From: Bacteroidia bacterium
Lineage (GTDB): Bacteria > Bacteroidota > Bacteroidia > CAIKAF01
Assembly: GCA_016742095.1 (NCBI GenBank)
Contig: JACVCJ010000003.1
Location: 75,250 to 139,249, forward strand
Length of the DNA: 64,000 nt
Reading direction: 5' to 3'
Each line of letters starts with the position of its first letter. The stretch's first letter is position 1. Made by a program: the position numbers and the translations under genes. The notes below the pieces were generated by a model that had not been told where the DNA came from, made no database searches, and was given only the letters and a program-made list of their open reading frames with translations. Below, piece after piece: positions 49,745-59,448 of the stretch.

Positions 49745-52700
49745 ATGAATAATTATCGTGTAATGAACAATTTAGGCGGCTGGCTTGTATTTGTAGCGGC
49801 ATTTGTCACTTATTTCCTTACCATGGAACCGACTTCCAGCTTTTGGGACTGCGGTGAATTTATTGCCTCTTCGTTTAAACTGCAGGTGGGTCACCCGCCG
49901 GGAGCACCCCTCTTCCTGATGCTGGGCCGCCTGTTTTCCCTGATGGCCGGCAATGATCTTACCCAGGTCGGCTTCTGGATCAACATGGTTTCGGTAGTTT
50001 CGAGTGCGCTCACCATCGCGTTCCTGTTCTGGACCATCACCATACTGGCACGTAAGATCCTTACACGCAATGCAGATGCTGCAGCAGAACTTTCTTTCCC
50101 GCAGAAACTGATCATCTGGTGCTCCGGTCTCATCGGTGCCCTGGCCTACACGTTCAGCGACACCTTCTGGTTCAGTGCCGTGGAAGCCGAGGTATACGCC
50201 ACTTCATCGCTGTTCACCGCCGTGGTTTTCTGGGCCATGCTGCGCTGGGACGAAGAAGCCGACAAGCCGCATGCCGACCGCTGGCTGGTGCTCATCGCCT
50301 ACCTCATGGGTCTTTCCATCGGCGTGCACCTGCTGAACCTGCTTACCATTCCGGCCCTGGCCTTTATCTACTATTTCCGCCGCTACAAGACCACTACCAT
50401 GGGTATCGTGGCCACGTTGTTCATCGGCGTATTTTTCCTGTATTTTATCCAGTACGGCATTATCCCGGGTTATGTGCGCGGGGCGGCCGCTTTTGAGAAC
50501 CTCTTCGTAAACTCGTTCCATATGCCGGTATTCTCTGGTCTGGCCATCTTTACGCTGTTCGTGTTCGGGGCCATTACCCTGGGACTGCTCATGGCGCGTA
50601 AGCCCAATATCCCGCTGCTGGTATATCTACTCAGTACCTTCATCTTCTGGTTCTTTATGTCCGGAAGCTGGTTCATCAGCCTTGCCTTCGTGGTCATTTA
50701 CATTATCGCCTACTACTCGGTGGGTAAAAATAAGTTCCACGCTTTTGTACTGGCCTGTACAGGCATTATCCCGGGCATCATCGTATGGCAGGGCATTATG
50801 AAAGACAAGACCAACGACCGTTTTGCAGGTATTCACAACGTGAACTCCACCATGAACTTCCTGCTGATGTCGTTTGCGGTGCTGATCCTCGGCTTCTCCT
50901 CGTATGCCATGATCATTATCCGTTCCAACGCCAATACGCCGATGGACGAAAACAACCCGGCCGACATGTACTCGCTGCTTTCGTACCTCAACCGCGAGCA
51001 GTACGGCAGTCAGCCCCTGTTCTACGGTCCGTACTACAACGCCACGCTCGATAACAAACAGAGCTATAAGGACAAAGGCCCTATCATTGTACTGGCTTAT
51101 TCCATCTACGACAATACGGGCAAACGCGTTACCTATTTCTCCGACAATATCGAGGCCCAGGCCTACCTGAAAAAAGAAGCGGGTAAAAACCTGAGCCTGA
51201 AGACCGAATACATAGAGGTTGACCGCAAACGCGAGCCGAACTATGCCAGGGGAGAGACCATCTTCCCGCGGATGTGGAGCGGTCAGGACCCGCGCCACGT
51301 ACAGGGTTACAAAATGTGGGGCAATATCAAGGGTGAGCCTGATTTTGTAGAGAACCTCACGTTCTTCTTCCGCTACCACGTAAACCACATGTATATCCGC
51401 TATTTCCTGTGGAACTTTGCCGGACGCCAGGACGACGAACAAAATGCCGATGGCACACCGCTGCACGGTAACTGGCAGAGCGGTATCGGTTTTGTAGACA
51501 ATATCTTTACCGGCGCCAAAAGCAGCAACCTGCCCGACGAAGCCAAAGACAACAAGGGACGGAACCATTATTACTTCCTGCCCCTGCTGCTGGGACTGGC
51601 CGGAGCCGCGTTCCACTACAAGAAGGACGCGCGCAATTTCCTGATCGTAGGCATGCTGTTCTTCCTGACCGGTCTGGCCATTGTGATCTACCTGAACCAG
51701 GTGCCTTTCCAGCCGCGCGAACGCGACTATGCCTATGCGGGCTCGTTCTATGCCTTCTGTATCTGGATAGGCCTGGGCGTGCTGGCACTCTATACCTGGC
51801 TCGAAAGCAGGGCCGCGTCCATCAGCAAACCCATGCTGGCAGGCGGCGTTACCGTTGTAAGTTTAATAGCCGTACCGGTACTGCTGGCGGCCGAAAACTG
51901 GGACGACCACGACCGCAAACAGCGTTTCACCGCTTCCAATTTTGCTTATAACTACCTGAACTCCTGCGAAAAAGACGCCGTTCTTTTCACCAACGGAGAT
52001 AACGATACCTTCCCGCTGTGGTACCTGCAGGAAGTAGAGAACGTACGTACCGACATCCGCGTGGTGAACCTGTCGCTGCTGAACACCGACTGGTACATCG
52101 ACCAGATGAAGCGCGCCGCCTACGACGGGAAAGCCGTGGAATTTGACATGCGCCAGGACCAGTACCGTGCCGGACTGCGCGAGCAGGTGATCATGGACAA
52201 GGAAAATCCGAATTATTACACCCTGCAGCAGCACTTCGACTGGATCCTGCGTGAAGACGGCAGGAACCAGATGGACCTGGGCGGCGGTACCAAACTGTTC
52301 TACCTGCGTTCGAACAAATTCGTGATCCCGATCGACAGCGCCAAGGTGGCCACCAACGGTTCCGTACCTAAAGGCAAAGAAGGCCGTATCCTGAAAGAGA
52401 TCCGCTTCGAGATCAAACGTTCGTACATCATGAAGAGCGATCTGATGATCCTGAACCTGCTGAAAAACTTCAACTGGGACCGTCCGGTTTACTTTGCCGT
52501 AACCATCGGGCAGGATTTCCTGGGCCTGGAAGACTACTTCCAGCTGGAAGGTCTGGCTTACCGCCTGGTACCGTACAGAGCCAATGCCACCAAGCCGGAT
52601 ATCGGGGAGATCAACAGCGAGCGTATGTACAACAACATGATGACGCAGTTCAAGTGGGGCAACATGGAAAAACCGGAGACCTACCTGGACGAGACCAACC

Positions 52701-53143
52701 GCAACATGATCTACAACATGCGTAACAATTTCGCCCGCCTGGCCAACCAGCTCATCCGCGAGGGCAGAAAAGACCGCGCCGTGGAAGTGCTGGACAAAGC
52801 GGCCGAACTGATGCCGGACAACAAGATCCCGTACAACGAGTACAACATCTATATGGTGGACGCTTACATCGAGGCCGGCGCCTACGAAAAAGCGGCTGCT
52901 ATGCTGGGCCGTATGCGCGAGCGTGTGGAGCAGGATATCAATTACTTTAACCAGTTCACCGGCAACCAGGCCAAGTCCATCTCCTACGATAAAGACCGTG
53001 CCATGGGCAAACTGGACGTGTACGATCAGCTGCAGCGTAAGCTTACCCTGATGCAGGGCTCCAAGAGCAACCCGATGCCGGTCGACGGTTCAAAAGCTTC
53101 GATACAGCCCGACAGCATGCAGGCTGCCGATACCGGACGTTAA
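49745..53143 (+). CDS. DUF2723 GT-C membrane protein (O-mannosyltransferase-like)
   Basis: A 1132-residue polytopic protein from the ATG at 49745, chosen because MNNYRVMNNLGGWLVF opens the family homology; a longer frame upstream lacks it. The first luminal loop has FWDCGEFIASSFKLQVGHPP (about residues 38-57), the GT-C-type acidic motif of the DUF2723/TMEM260 family. About 11-13 membrane helices occupy 10-390 and 600-715, and a C-terminal soluble part (about 715-1132) ends in TPR-like helices. TMEM260 O-mannosylates proteins in animals; Bacteroidota homologues are candidates for periplasmic protein glycosylation, which is inference here. Terminator follows. Confidence 0.9.
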   Translation: MNNYRVMNNLGGWLVFVAAFVTYFLTMEPTSSFWDCGEFIASSFKLQVGHPPGAPLFLMLGRLFSLMAGNDLTQVGFWINMVSVVSSALTIAFLFWTITILARKILTRNADAAAELSFPQKLIIWCSGLIGALAYTFSDTFWFSAVEAEVYATSSLFTAVVFWAMLRWDEEADKPHADRWLVLIAYLMGLSIGVHLLNLLTIPALAFIYYFRRYKTTTMGIVATLFIGVFFLYFIQYGIIPGYVRGAAAFENLFVNSFHMPVFSGLAIFTLFVFGAITLGLLMARKPNIPLLVYLLSTFIFWFFMSGSWFISLAFVVIYIIAYYSVGKNKFHAFVLACTGIIPGIIVWQGIMKDKTNDRFAGIHNVNSTMNFLLMSFAVLILGFSSYAMIIIRSNANTPMDENNPADMYSLLSYLNREQYGSQPLFYGPYYNATLDNKQSYKDKGPIIVLAYSIYDNTGKRVTYFSDNIEAQAYLKKEAGKNLSLKTEYIEVDRKREPNYARGETIFPRMWSGQDPRHVQGYKMWGNIKGEPDFVENLTFFFRYHVNHMYIRYFLWNFAGRQDDEQNADGTPLHGNWQSGIGFVDNIFTGAKSSNLPDEAKDNKGRNHYYFLPLLLGLAGAAFHYKKDARNFLIVGMLFFLTGLAIVIYLNQVPFQPRERDYAYAGSFYAFCIWIGLGVLALYTWLESRAASISKPMLAGGVTVVSLIAVPVLLAAENWDDHDRKQRFTASNFAYNYLNSCEKDAVLFTNGDNDTFPLWYLQEVENVRTDIRVVNLSLLNTDWYIDQMKRAAYDGKAVEFDMRQDQYRAGLREQVIMDKENPNYYTLQQHFDWILREDGRNQMDLGGGTKLFYLRSNKFVIPIDSAKVATNGSVPKGKEGRILKEIRFEIKRSYIMKSDLMILNLLKNFNWDRPVYFAVTIGQDFLGLEDYFQLEGLAYRLVPYRANATKPDIGEINSERMYNNMMTQFKWGNMEKPETYLDETNRNMIYNMRNNFARLANQLIREGRKDRAVEVLDKAAELMPDNKIPYNEYNIYMVDAYIEAGAYEKAAAMLGRMRERVEQDINYFNQFTGNQAKSISYDKDRAMGKLDVYDQLQRKLTLMQGSKSNPMPVDGSKASIQPDSMQAADTGR

Positions 53144-53167
53144 GAACGGTATCCCTACATATTTTGC

Positions 53168-53200
53168 AAACCTCCGGCGTACGTTCCGGAGGTTTTTTTT
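53168..53200 (+). terminator. Terminator after the DUF2723 gene
   Basis: Stem AACCTCCGG/CCGGAGGTT (53169-53177, 53186-53194) with an 8-nt loop and nine T. It lies 25 nt past the stop. Confidence 0.93.
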
Positions 53201-53329
53201 TGCGCTGTGAAATCCGTACGAACTTCGTTTACGTATGTATACATATAACGTGATCAACACAGGACCACCCGCTGCATATACAGCCGTTGCGGGACTGTAT
53301 TTAACGGGTATATTTCTCCCTACATAAAG

Positions 53330-53362
53330 AAAGGGTTGCCCTCAAGTGCAAGGCAACCCTTT
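53330..53362 (-). terminator. Terminator after the DUF3667 gene
   Basis: Perfect 11-bp stem AAAGGGTTGCC/GGCAACCCTTT (53330-53340, 53352-53362). On the minus strand it is followed by CTTTATG, a weak T tract. It lies about 28 nt past the stop at 53390 in a convergent intergenic region that holds no gene. Confidence 0.75.
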
Positions 53363-53389
53363 TCTGTTATTTTAATGCGGTAATATCTT

Positions 53390-54346
53390 TTATGCAGAAG
53401 CAAAAAGCTGTTCCCGGTACTCCACGATAAAGACCAGTATCATTTCCACCAGGAAGAGGAAAAGCGTCATAACGGTGAGCAAAACAAATTTCAGGGCCGT
53501 TATACCGTAGCCCTGACCGTAGAAGTTACGCAGAGAAAGATAGGCATATACCATAGCGGCCATAAAAAGCAGGAATTCCAGCCAGGGCAAAATAAGGTCT
53601 CCGGCCGCTTCGGGCAGCACCCAGTCACAAAAACGCACCAGCAGGAAGGCCACACAGATCATCAGGAAATTAAAGGAATACAGGTACAGTGAAAATACCA
53701 GGTGGTCCCAGAGAAAGATCTTACGGCGGATGTACAGCAGCTTCAGGATAAGGGCAAAACCCGGCAGCGAGAACCAGAGCATATACTGCAGGTCTTTTTC
53801 GTAACGGCTGATGAAGTCTTTTACATCGTTTGCCCCGTTAAAGGTAACATTGCCTCTGCCCTCTTTGCCGGCAAGGGCCGCTTTTACACTGTCGGGGCTG
53901 AGGGCCAGGGCATTACCCGTCTGCACTTTCAGAGTAGGATCGGCTTTGCCCAGTTCCTGCCGGAGGCGCAGGGAATCGGCCGCAACGGCTCTCATCTGTT
54001 CTTCGCCCGTCTCCACTACTTCGCGCGCGGAGCTGAAAATAACGGCGGCCACAAAGAAAAAAAGGAACGAAGTGAACAGGTAGGCCCTTACGGCATCGTA
54101 ATGTTTGGTGCGGTGGCCGGACACGAATTCCCTGGCCAGGAAACCGGGTTTAAATACCAGGCCGTACAACGAGGAAAAGAACTTGCCGTCCACATTCACA
54201 ATATTGTTCACAAAGTGCCAGGGAACCTCCCAGAAGGGACGGCGCGGCTGTACGTTCTCCTGCCCACAGGCATGGCAATAACGTCCGTAAAGGTCGGTGC
54301 CGCAGTTCAGGCAGACTTTTTCGTTTCTTTCTTTCAGAGAAGACAT
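53390..54346 (-). CDS. DUF3667 membrane protein with zinc ribbon
   Basis: A 318-residue protein typical of DUF3667. A short zinc ribbon (CLNCGTDLYGRYCHACGQ, residues 12-29) is followed by FWEVPWHFVNNIVNVDGKFF, and then four to five membrane helices (about 90-110, 200-215, 225-250, 260-300). The loop between about 110 and 185 is polar. Function unknown; the family is common in Bacteroidota. A TATATTTG -7 element (54373-54366, minus strand) precedes it, without a clear -33 box. Own terminator downstream. Confidence 0.9.
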   Translation of the reverse strand: MSSLKERNEKVCLNCGTDLYGRYCHACGQENVQPRRPFWEVPWHFVNNIVNVDGKFFSSLYGLVFKPGFLAREFVSGHRTKHYDAVRAYLFTSFLFFFVAAVIFSSAREVVETGEEQMRAVAADSLRLRQELGKADPTLKVQTGNALALSPDSVKAALAGKEGRGNVTFNGANDVKDFISRYEKDLQYMLWFSLPGFALILKLLYIRRKIFLWDHLVFSLYLYSFNFLMICVAFLLVRFCDWVLPEAAGDLILPWLEFLLFMAAMVYAYLSLRNFYGQGYGITALKFVLLTVMTLFLFLVEMILVFIVEYREQLFASA

Positions 54347-54404
54347 AGGAATTGAGATAGTGAAGCAAATATATAAAAGCAGGCGTCCCTATCGTAACTG
54401 CACC

Positions 54405-54436
54405 CAACAAAAAAGGGAAGCCCTAAAGCTTCCCTT
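54405..54436 (-). terminator. Terminator after the SprB-repeat T9SS cargo
   Basis: Stem AAGGGAAGC/GCTTCCCTT (54413-54421, 54428-54436) with a 6-nt loop and a T run on the minus strand, 25 nt past the stop at 54461. Confidence 0.88.
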
Positions 54437-54460
54437 CTCCTGTTAAAAAAGATGGTTCTG

Positions 54461-56893
54461 TTATTTGATCACCAGCTTACGCATGAACACCTGTTCGCCG
54501 GCAGTAAAACGCAGCAGGTAGTTACCCGGCGCTACGTTTGTGATATGTACGGACGTATTGTTGAAGCTGTTGTTGATGACGTGGTTGGACACGCTGATCA
54601 CTTTACCGTTCATATCCATTACTTCCAGCACTACTTCGCCGGAGTAATTAATGTCGGAAGTTACATAGAACTGTCCGTTGCTCGGGTTCGGGAATACGTT
54701 CAGTTTGTCGCTGTCCTCTGTTTCGGCAAGGCCTGAAGCGGCAGCCACTGTTACGGTAGCCGTTTGTGTACAGCCGTTGTTGTCGGTTACGGTCACGGTG
54801 TAGTTACCCGGAGCCAGGCCATTGGCCGTAGCACCTGTACCGCCGGCAGGAGACCAGGCGTAGGTATAGGGGGCCGTACCGCCGCTTGCGCTAACGGTAG
54901 CTGTACCGTCGTTACAGCCGGAGCAGGTCTCCGAAGTGGCCGTAGCCGTAGCTGTGATCTCGGCAGGTTCTGCAATGGTCACCGGACCAGCGTTCAGGAT
55001 ACATCCGTTGGCATCGGTAACCACTACGGAATAGGTACCCGCAGCTGCGTTGATGGTAGCGGTCGTGCCGCCGCCGTTGGTCCACTGGTAGGTATAACCC
55101 GGAGTTCCGCCGCTCACCTGTACGGTAGCTGTACCATTGCCGCCGTGGCACTGTGCATCGGTAGCATTGATGGACGTAAGTGTGGGTCCGTTCACGTTAT
55201 TGATGGTATAGCTGCGCACCTGTGTGCACGCCAGGTCGGTATTGGTAACGGTAACCGTGTAGGTTCCGGGAGCCAGACCTGTAATATTGGCGGTGTTTTG
55301 TCCGCTGTTCCACTGGTAGGTATAGTTACCGGCCGGAGAAACGGCTATGCTGATGCTTCCGTCTGAAATACCGCAACCGGCATCACTTACCACGGTAGCC
55401 GCAGAGTCGATCAGGGCGGCAGGACATACATCGATAAAGCGGGGATTCAGTACATACGACTTGCGGAAGTTGGCGCCGAAAGCCTCGTTATTGGCCCAGG
55501 TAGGCTGGGGGTTCGTAGGCCAGTCAACCCAGGTACGGCCCAGGGTAAAGATCTCGTCGGTAAGGCCCAGGGCCAGTGTAGAGTCGAACTCGATGGCGGT
55601 AACCGCATAACGGCCGGGGGTAAGGGTAACCGGTCCTCCGTGCATAGGCAGCATGTAATAGGCCGCCGCGGTAGAAGGATACAGCAGTGTATCGGTTGTA
55701 GCAATGATCTGGTTAGGTATACCGGCGGCCATGTTCCAGATGGCAATACCCATACGGCGGCCTGTATAACCCTCTGTAACGTACATTCCGATAGAGTCTA
55801 CGCGGCCGGTGTTCACCACCAGGAAATCCTGTCCCAGGTAACCGCCGTTACCGGCGCCGATACCCAGGGCACCGTTTACGGTATTGGTGTTACGGGCATA
55901 AGGCTCTTCAGAGATCACTACGGTACGGGTAAGCGTATCGTTCGCGTTCTGCTGATCTGTTTCGGTAGCCGAACTGAACAGTTTAACGGTATATACTTCG
56001 GCATTGGCCGGAGGTGTCCATGAAGGAATGGTGAATGAGCTCTGGGCACCGGCGTTTACCGTCACCGCAGCCGAAGAAGCATTATGTACAACGGCATTGG
56101 CACTATTACGTACTTCTACGTTCAGACGCACATTGGTCATGGCCTGTGAACCGTTGTTACGGATATCGGCGGCAAAGACCAGGGGTTGTGTCTGTCTTTT
56201 GGGGATCATGGTATACTCGGTGGGCAGTGTCAGGTTACGTACCTCGGCATCGTAGTTGAGCATTACTTCCACGGTTACGTCGTCGATGAGCTGAATGAAC
56301 ATATCGTTGGACGTATTGCGGAAACCGATGTAGACCGACTGACCCGCATACGCATTCAGCGGAGCGCTTTGTGCCGTCCAGGCAGCGGGACTGGTGGTTG
56401 TGGAAAAGATCACCGTAGAGTTGGTGATCTGGTTACCGATGGTACCGGTACCGCCTGTGGGAGTTGTAGGAGCGACCATTACGCGCACCTCATAGGCTTC
56501 CAGGTACAAAGGGTCATAGGATACCGCGTTCCAGCGCAGGACCGCGTTTGCAGGCAGCGGCCCGATGAGCGGGGTCCAGGCCCAGTCGTTGGCCTGACCG
56601 GCAGGACCATACCAGGAGTTACCGAACATGGCGGAGTCGGCCACGTTGAACTTAAAGTCCTCCCGACGCTCCCAGGCATCGTTCACATAGGCAGTGGCAG
56701 CATTCGGAGTACGGTTGTCCACGTTACGCAGGAGCCAGCCCGCAGGGAACGTGTATGTACCGGCGCCTCCGGCTGTAGGACCGCCTACGCCGTCGAAGTC
56801 TTCCTGGAAAATGATCTGAGAGAAGGATACGCTGCTGGTTGTCAGGGCCAACACTGCCGCAACACCCAGCGTTTTAAGTAAACTTTTTTTCAT
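54461..56893 (-). CDS. T9SS type A cargo with anchor J domain and SprB repeats
   Basis: An 810-residue exported protein: signal peptide 1-25; choice-of-anchor J/jelly-roll domain about 27-215 (FQEDFDGVGGP, WERREDFKF, DWAWTPLIG); CARDB-like domain about 215-330 (VRLNVEVRNSANAVVHN); a beta region to about 490; three SprB-type repeats (about 495-735) with ATDAQCHGGNGTATVQVSGGTPGYTYQW as the clearest; type A sorting domain about 745-810 (VFPNPSNGQ ... RKLVIK). SprB repeats are named after a mobile adhesin of gliding Flavobacterium. No enzyme domain. Monocistronic; not one of the 16-31 kb paralogues by C-terminal sequence. Confidence 0.88.
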   Translation of the reverse strand: MKKSLLKTLGVAAVLALTTSSVSFSQIIFQEDFDGVGGPTAGGAGTYTFPAGWLLRNVDNRTPNAATAYVNDAWERREDFKFNVADSAMFGNSWYGPAGQANDWAWTPLIGPLPANAVLRWNAVSYDPLYLEAYEVRVMVAPTTPTGGTGTIGNQITNSTVIFSTTTSPAAWTAQSAPLNAYAGQSVYIGFRNTSNDMFIQLIDDVTVEVMLNYDAEVRNLTLPTEYTMIPKRQTQPLVFAADIRNNGSQAMTNVRLNVEVRNSANAVVHNASSAAVTVNAGAQSSFTIPSWTPPANAEVYTVKLFSSATETDQQNANDTLTRTVVISEEPYARNTNTVNGALGIGAGNGGYLGQDFLVVNTGRVDSIGMYVTEGYTGRRMGIAIWNMAAGIPNQIIATTDTLLYPSTAAAYYMLPMHGGPVTLTPGRYAVTAIEFDSTLALGLTDEIFTLGRTWVDWPTNPQPTWANNEAFGANFRKSYVLNPRFIDVCPAALIDSAATVVSDAGCGISDGSISIAVSPAGNYTYQWNSGQNTANITGLAPGTYTVTVTNTDLACTQVRSYTINNVNGPTLTSINATDAQCHGGNGTATVQVSGGTPGYTYQWTNGGGTTATINAAAGTYSVVVTDANGCILNAGPVTIAEPAEITATATATSETCSGCNDGTATVSASGGTAPYTYAWSPAGGTGATANGLAPGNYTVTVTDNNGCTQTATVTVAAASGLAETEDSDKLNVFPNPSNGQFYVTSDINYSGEVVLEVMDMNGKVISVSNHVINNSFNNTSVHITNVAPGNYLLRFTAGEQVFMRKLVIK

Positions 56894-56981
56894 AGTTAAT
56901 CATTTGGTTTTCGTCTGCAATATACGGCCAAAATCGCCAAATAGGCCCGCGGTAGTCGAAAATATCCGCCTCCGTACACGC

Positions 56982-57007
56982 AAAAAGGCCGTAAACAATA
57001 CGGCCTT
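56982..57007 (-). terminator. Terminator after glnN
   Basis: Stem AAGGCCGTA/TACGGCCTT (56985-56993, 56999-57007) with a 5-nt loop and a T run on the minus strand, 22 nt past the stop. Confidence 0.9.
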
Positions 57008-57029
57008 CTGCATTCTATACAAAGCTATT

Positions 57030-59210
57030 TTAGCGCACGAACAGCAGCTCGCGGTATTTCGGAAGCGGCCAGTCCTCATCGTCAACCAGCAGTTCCAGTT
57101 TGTCTACATGGTAACGGATCTGTTCAAAATGCTTCTCTTTTACTTCATTGCAGTATTCAAAGGCACGTTTGCGCTCGTCTTCGATCACATTGGCGCGTTT
57201 GCGGGCCTCCGTCATTTCTTCCACCAGGATGCGGATCTTATTGATGTGTTCAGTCATTTCGCGCACCATTTCGCTCACGGTTTCATCCTTAATGCCCAGT
57301 TCCTTTTTCATTTTCAGGTTCTTGAGCAGTTCGTTCTGGTACTTGATGGCCGCCGGGATCACGTGGTTCAGCGCCAGGTCGCCGATGATACGGCTTTCGA
57401 TCTGCACCTTCATGATGTATTCTTCCAGCATGATCACGTGGCGGGCGCTTACCTCGCGCTCCGTATATACACCCTGGTTAATGAACACTTTGGTGAGTTT
57501 TTTATTCGTAAGCGCTTCCAGGGCCTCCGGCGTGGTCTTGTTGTTGCTGAGGCCGCGTTTTTTGGCCTCTTTCACCCACTCTTCGCTGTAGTTATCGCCT
57601 TCGAAAATAATGTTCTTGCTTTCTTTCAGGATCTTACGCAGCACTTCTACAATGGCGACTTCTTTCTTTTTGCCTTTGTTCAGCAGTACGTTCACTTCGG
57701 CCATAAAATCCTGCAGCTGCTGGGCCATGGCGGTATTCAGCACGGTCATGGGACGGGCGCAGTTGGCGGTGGAACCTACGGCGCGCAGCTCGAACTTATT
57801 GCCCGTGAAGGCAAAGGGACTCGTACGGTTACGGTCGGTATTGTCCAGGATGATCTCCGGTATTTTATTGATACCCAGCTTCATATACACATTGTCGCCT
57901 TTGTCCAGCTGTACGTTGCCGCTTTTTTCCAGATCGCCCAGTACTTTGTTCATCTGGGTACCCACGAACACCGAAATAATGGCCGGCGGAGCCTCGTTGG
58001 CGCCCAGGCGGTAGTCGTTCGAGGCCGAAGCGATGGACACGCGGATCAGGTCGGCGTATTTGTGTACGGCAGCAATGGTATTGATAAAGAACGTAAGGAA
58101 CTGCAGGTTGTCCTTCGGTTTTTTGGCGGGAGCCAGCAGGTTGCGGCCCGTATTGGTGATCAGGGCCCAGTTGTTGTGCTTACCGCTTCCGTTCACACCG
58201 GCAAAAGGCTTCTCATGGAACAACACCTCAAAATCGTGACGTGAAGCAATGCGCTCCATCACGTCCATAAGCAGCATATTGTGGTCGCTGGCCAGGTTGG
58301 CTTCCTCGTACTGCGGGGCCACCTCGAACTGTCCGGGAGCCACCTCGTTGTGACGGGTACGCACCGGGATACCCAGCTTGAGACATTCGGTTTCGAAATC
58401 GACCATGAAAGCGGTCACGCGGCGCGGAATAGAACCGAAATAGTGGTCGTGCAGCTGCTGACCGCGGGCCGGAGAATGTCCGAACACCGTTTTACCCAGC
58501 ATCACCAGGTCGGGACGGGCACGGAACAGGGCCTTGTCTACCAGGAAATATTCCTGCTCGGCACCCAGGGAAGCCGTTACGCGGGTCACGTCCTTATCGA
58601 ACAGCTGACACACTTCCACGGCGGCTTTGTCCACGGCGTTCAGCGCTTTCAGCAGGGGCGCCTTATGGTCGAGGGCATCGCCCGTATAGGAAACGAAAAT
58701 GGTGGGGATACACAGGGTCTTAGTACCGGCAATTTCGTAGATAAAGGCCGGTGAAGAGGCATCCCAGGCACTGTAGCCGCGGGCCTCGAACGTGGTACGG
58801 ATACCGCCGCTGGGGAACGAAGAGGCATCGGGCTCCTGCTGTACGAGGGCGCTGCCTTTGAAACGTTCCACGGGCGTACTGCCGCTGAGTTCAAAGAACG
58901 AATCGTGCTTTTCGGCCGTACTGCCGCGCAGGGGATGGAACCAGTGCGTATAGTGCGTAACGCCCTTCTGCATGGCCCAGGTCTTCATGGCCGTAGCTAC
59001 CGCATCCGCCGTTTCGTGACTGATCTTTTCGTTGGTACCGATGCTGGCCTCCAGGTTTTCCCAGGCCTCGGTAGAAAGACTCAGCTTCAGTTTATCGAGG
59101 CTGAACACGTTATCACCATAATAATCGGTGATGTTGTTGGACGGACGGGTCACTTCCCGCATCTTCCTGGAATGAACCCTGCTTAATGCGTCGAAACGTT
59201 GTTTTGACAT
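57030..59210 (-). CDS. glnN: Glutamine synthetase type III
   Basis: A 726-residue GSIII, the form common in Bacteroidota (about 700-730 residues, much longer than GSI). Seen: VTRPSNNITDYYGDNVFSLDKL near the start; THWFHPLRGSTAEKHDSF; metal and substrate residues in SLGAEQEYFLVD and GQFEVAPQYEEANLASDHN; the ATP/glutamate region NGSGKHNNWAL; RLGANEAPPAI; and NRTSPFAFTGNKFELRAVGS. It forms glutamine from glutamate, ammonia and ATP. Single gene. Upstream 59211-59448 is strongly AT-rich, with a TACTTTTG -7 element at 59250-59243 and an 11-bp direct repeat. Confidence 0.96.
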   Translation of the reverse strand: MSKQRFDALSRVHSRKMREVTRPSNNITDYYGDNVFSLDKLKLSLSTEAWENLEASIGTNEKISHETADAVATAMKTWAMQKGVTHYTHWFHPLRGSTAEKHDSFFELSGSTPVERFKGSALVQQEPDASSFPSGGIRTTFEARGYSAWDASSPAFIYEIAGTKTLCIPTIFVSYTGDALDHKAPLLKALNAVDKAAVEVCQLFDKDVTRVTASLGAEQEYFLVDKALFRARPDLVMLGKTVFGHSPARGQQLHDHYFGSIPRRVTAFMVDFETECLKLGIPVRTRHNEVAPGQFEVAPQYEEANLASDHNMLLMDVMERIASRHDFEVLFHEKPFAGVNGSGKHNNWALITNTGRNLLAPAKKPKDNLQFLTFFINTIAAVHKYADLIRVSIASASNDYRLGANEAPPAIISVFVGTQMNKVLGDLEKSGNVQLDKGDNVYMKLGINKIPEIILDNTDRNRTSPFAFTGNKFELRAVGSTANCARPMTVLNTAMAQQLQDFMAEVNVLLNKGKKKEVAIVEVLRKILKESKNIIFEGDNYSEEWVKEAKKRGLSNNKTTPEALEALTNKKLTKVFINQGVYTEREVSARHVIMLEEYIMKVQIESRIIGDLALNHVIPAAIKYQNELLKNLKMKKELGIKDETVSEMVREMTEHINKIRILVEEMTEARKRANVIEDERKRAFEYCNEVKEKHFEQIRYHVDKLELLVDDEDWPLPKYRELLFVR

Positions 59211-59224
59211 AAAAATAAATTTTG

Positions 59225-59300
59225 AGGTGTATTTTTGAGGTACAAAAGTAGAAAAAGTATTAGAATCTGAAAAAATGAGTTTAAATTTTAAGGTGTATTT
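59225..59300. repeat. 11-bp direct repeat upstream of glnN
   Basis: AGGTGTATTTT occurs at 59225-59235 and 59290-59300 (AAAATACACCT on the glnN strand). Both lie in the AT-rich divergent region with no gene. They may be regulator sites for nitrogen control; nothing else supports this. Confidence 0.4.
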
Positions 59301-59411
59301 TCAAAAAAGTATAAAAAATCGGGAAAGTTAGTTTAAAAATGAAGGCAGAAGGATTCCCGCCGTCCCATTTGTTATTTTATTATTAATCGGACTTTGCGTA
59401 TAGGGCCTCTA

Positions 59412-59441
59412 TTTGAAATTTTAGATATTTAATTACCTTTG
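59412..59441 (+). promoter_or_regulatory. Promoter of the DUF6340 lipoprotein gene
   Basis: TTTG at 59412-59415, an 18-nt spacer, TACCTTTG at 59434-59441. The ATG is at 59449, so the transcript would begin at or within a base or two of the start codon. Confidence 0.65.
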
Positions 59442-59448
59442 ATTCATT

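Noticed and set aside
53234-53245. Perfect 12-bp palindrome TATGTATACATA
   Set aside because: It lies between convergent genes and between two terminators, with no promoter near. It is AT-rich and may be chance.
56904-58244. Long plus-strand open frame opposite glnN
   Set aside because: It is antisense to a clearly identified gene, has no family features, and reflects the codon bias of the real gene. Similar long antisense frames opposite other real genes were also dropped.
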